This document shows, piece after piece, positions 5,643-6,440 of a stretch of 6,440 bases of DNA. Positions within the stretch are counted from its first letter, which is position 1. Every line of letters begins with the position of its first letter. A program made the position numbers and the translations under genes. The notes below the pieces were generated by a model, which was not told the DNA's origin, did no database searches, and was given only the letters and a program-made list of their open reading frames with translations. Source of the stretch: an uncultured Oscillospiraceae bacterium (GTDB lineage Bacteria; Bacillota; Clostridia; Oscillospirales; Oscillospiraceae); contig CAKUNB010000094.1 in the NCBI GenBank assembly GCA_934668285.1, positions 1 through 6,440 on the forward strand. The letters are read 5' to 3'.

Positions 5643-6440
5643 AACCGAAGTATTCCGCAATGGCCGTCATCCGGCTTTCCTGCTGCACGCCGAAGGGGCA
5701 GCGGCTTTCGCAGTGACCGCAGTGCAGGCAGGCGTCGGCATTCACAGCGAGCTTGGTATAGTGATTCGCCGCGACGGTATCGCCCGCCAGCGCAAGGTCA
5801 TAGTACTTGTTCACAAGGCCGATGTCGATGCCCGCCGGACAGGGCTGGCAGTGGTTGCAGTAGACACAGGTGCCGGTGATCGTCTCGGCCGTAAAGGAGC
5901 CGATGACGGAATAGTCCCTCTCCTCGTCGGTCGCCGTGAGGAATTTCAGAATTTGATCCAGATGCGCCATAGTCTGCACGCCGGGGACGGCCACGAGCAC
6001 GCCGGGGCGGTCGATGGCATATTGCAGGCACTGGCTGTGCGTCAGCGCAACGCCGAAGGGCGACTGATCGGCAGACAGCAGGCGCCCCGCAAAGAACGGC
6101 TTCATGACCGAAATGCCCACGCCCTCGCGCTGGCAGCGGCGGAACAGCTCAAAGCGCTCGTTCACCGAGCCGACGCCCCATGAGTCACCCTTTTCAAAGT
6201 CATACGCCGGATTGATGGAAAACATCATCAAATCGATCAGGCCAGTATCGATGATGCGGTTGGCAACCTCCGGCGTGTGCGACGAAAAGCCGATGTGATG
6301 CACCACGCCCTGCGCCTTCAGCTCCTTGATGTAGTCCAGAACGCCGATGCGGCAGAGCGTTTCAAAGTCGTCCAGCTCGTCGACGCAGTGCAGGAAGCCG
6401 AAGTCCACATAGTCCGTTCCCAGCGTTTCCAGCTCCCATT
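5641..6440 (-). CDS. Aldo/keto reductase with C-terminal two-cluster ferredoxin module, N-terminus beyond the window
   Basis: The 265 visible residues are the C-terminal part of a protein of about 370-390 residues. Seen: LGTDYVDFGFLHCVDE, the aldo/keto reductase strand carrying the active-site His (visible residue 17); the barrel strands VVHHIGFSSHTPEVANRII and GISVMKPFFAGRLL; and VAVPGVQTMAHLDQIL, the late barrel strand that usually contacts NADP(H). After the barrel come two cysteine motifs typical of 4Fe-4S clusters: Cys191/194/197/200 (CVYCNHCQPCP) and Cys237/240/243/247 (CLHCGHCESRCP). Barrel-plus-ferredoxin reductases are common in anaerobes; electrons are thought to pass between clusters and substrate, but the substrate is unknown. 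The N-terminal strand, catalytic Asp/Tyr/Lys and most cofactor contacts lie outside the window. The gene is followed 13 nt later by the flavin-binding protein, perhaps a functional partner. Confidence 0.93.
   Translation of the reverse strand, partial: WELETLGTDYVDFGFLHCVDELDDFETLCRIGVLDYIKELKAQGVVHHIGFSSHTPEVANRIIDTGLIDLMMFSINPAYDFEKGDSWGVGSVNERFELFRRCQREGVGISVMKPFFAGRLLSADQSPFGVALTHSQCLQYAIDRPGVLVAVPGVQTMAHLDQILKFLTATDEERDYSVIGSFTAETITGTCVYCNHCQPCPAGIDIGLVNKYYDLALAGDTVAANHYTKLAVNADACLHCGHCESRCPFGVQQESRMTAIAEYFG

Noticed and set aside
5628..5660. TTG start at 5660 for the NimA-like gene
   Set aside because: It would overlap the reductase coding sequence by 20 nt and lacks a ribosome site, while ATG 5627 has GGAGAG at proper distance.
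1..6440. Search for CRISPR arrays, tRNA or rRNA genes, insertion sequences, defence genes and riboswitches
   Set aside because: No direct-repeat arrays, transposase motifs or RNA-gene signatures were seen. The DNA is almost fully accounted for by six minus-strand gene loci and one 179-nt intergenic stretch.

Overview
The window looks like chromosomal housekeeping DNA from a GC-rich anaerobic Firmicute of the class Clostridia, plausibly a gut Oscillospiraceae/Ruminococcaceae-type organism. This is inferred from the dprA-topA-trmFO gene order typical of Firmicutes, the folate-dependent TrmFO enzyme, the three-zinc-finger topoisomerase I, the ferredoxin-bearing aldo/keto reductase, and strong GGAGG-type ribosome binding sites. 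No species can be named from the sequence alone. All supported genes lie on the minus strand, so the window reads right to left.

Right-hand unit (6440 down to about 5061): the C-terminal 265 residues of an aldo/keto reductase with a C-terminal two-cluster ferredoxin module are followed 13 nt later by a small NimA-like flavin-binding protein of the pyridoxamine 5'-phosphate oxidase family. The pair ends at a strong rho-independent terminator (5057-5096). Both are predicted redox proteins and are probably co-transcribed.

Left-hand unit (about 5066 down to 1): a promoter, whose -35 box sits inside the preceding terminator stem, leads into a SpoU/TrmH-family RNA 2'-O-methyltransferase, then dprA, topA and trmFO. 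Spacings are 27, 14 and -4 nt, so the four genes look like one operon combining RNA modification (SpoU methylase, TrmFO) with DNA handling (DprA, TopA). TopA's stop codon and TrmFO's start codon overlap as ATGA. TrmFO runs off the left edge.

The main anomaly is dprA. Its reading frame runs from 4197 to 2992 without any frameshift but is broken by one in-frame TAA at 4006-4008 (codon 64). The N-terminal helical domain is thus separated from the intact Rossmann core and winged helix. A good ribosome binding site and tandem GTG/ATG codons lie just downstream of the stop, so the core might still be made by reinitiation. Otherwise this is a pseudogene or a sequence error. I found no RNA genes, insertion sequences, CRISPR arrays or defence system, and no clear candidate for a wholly undescribed system. 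The only non-coding stretch over 100 nt is 4972-5150, which holds the terminator and promoter.
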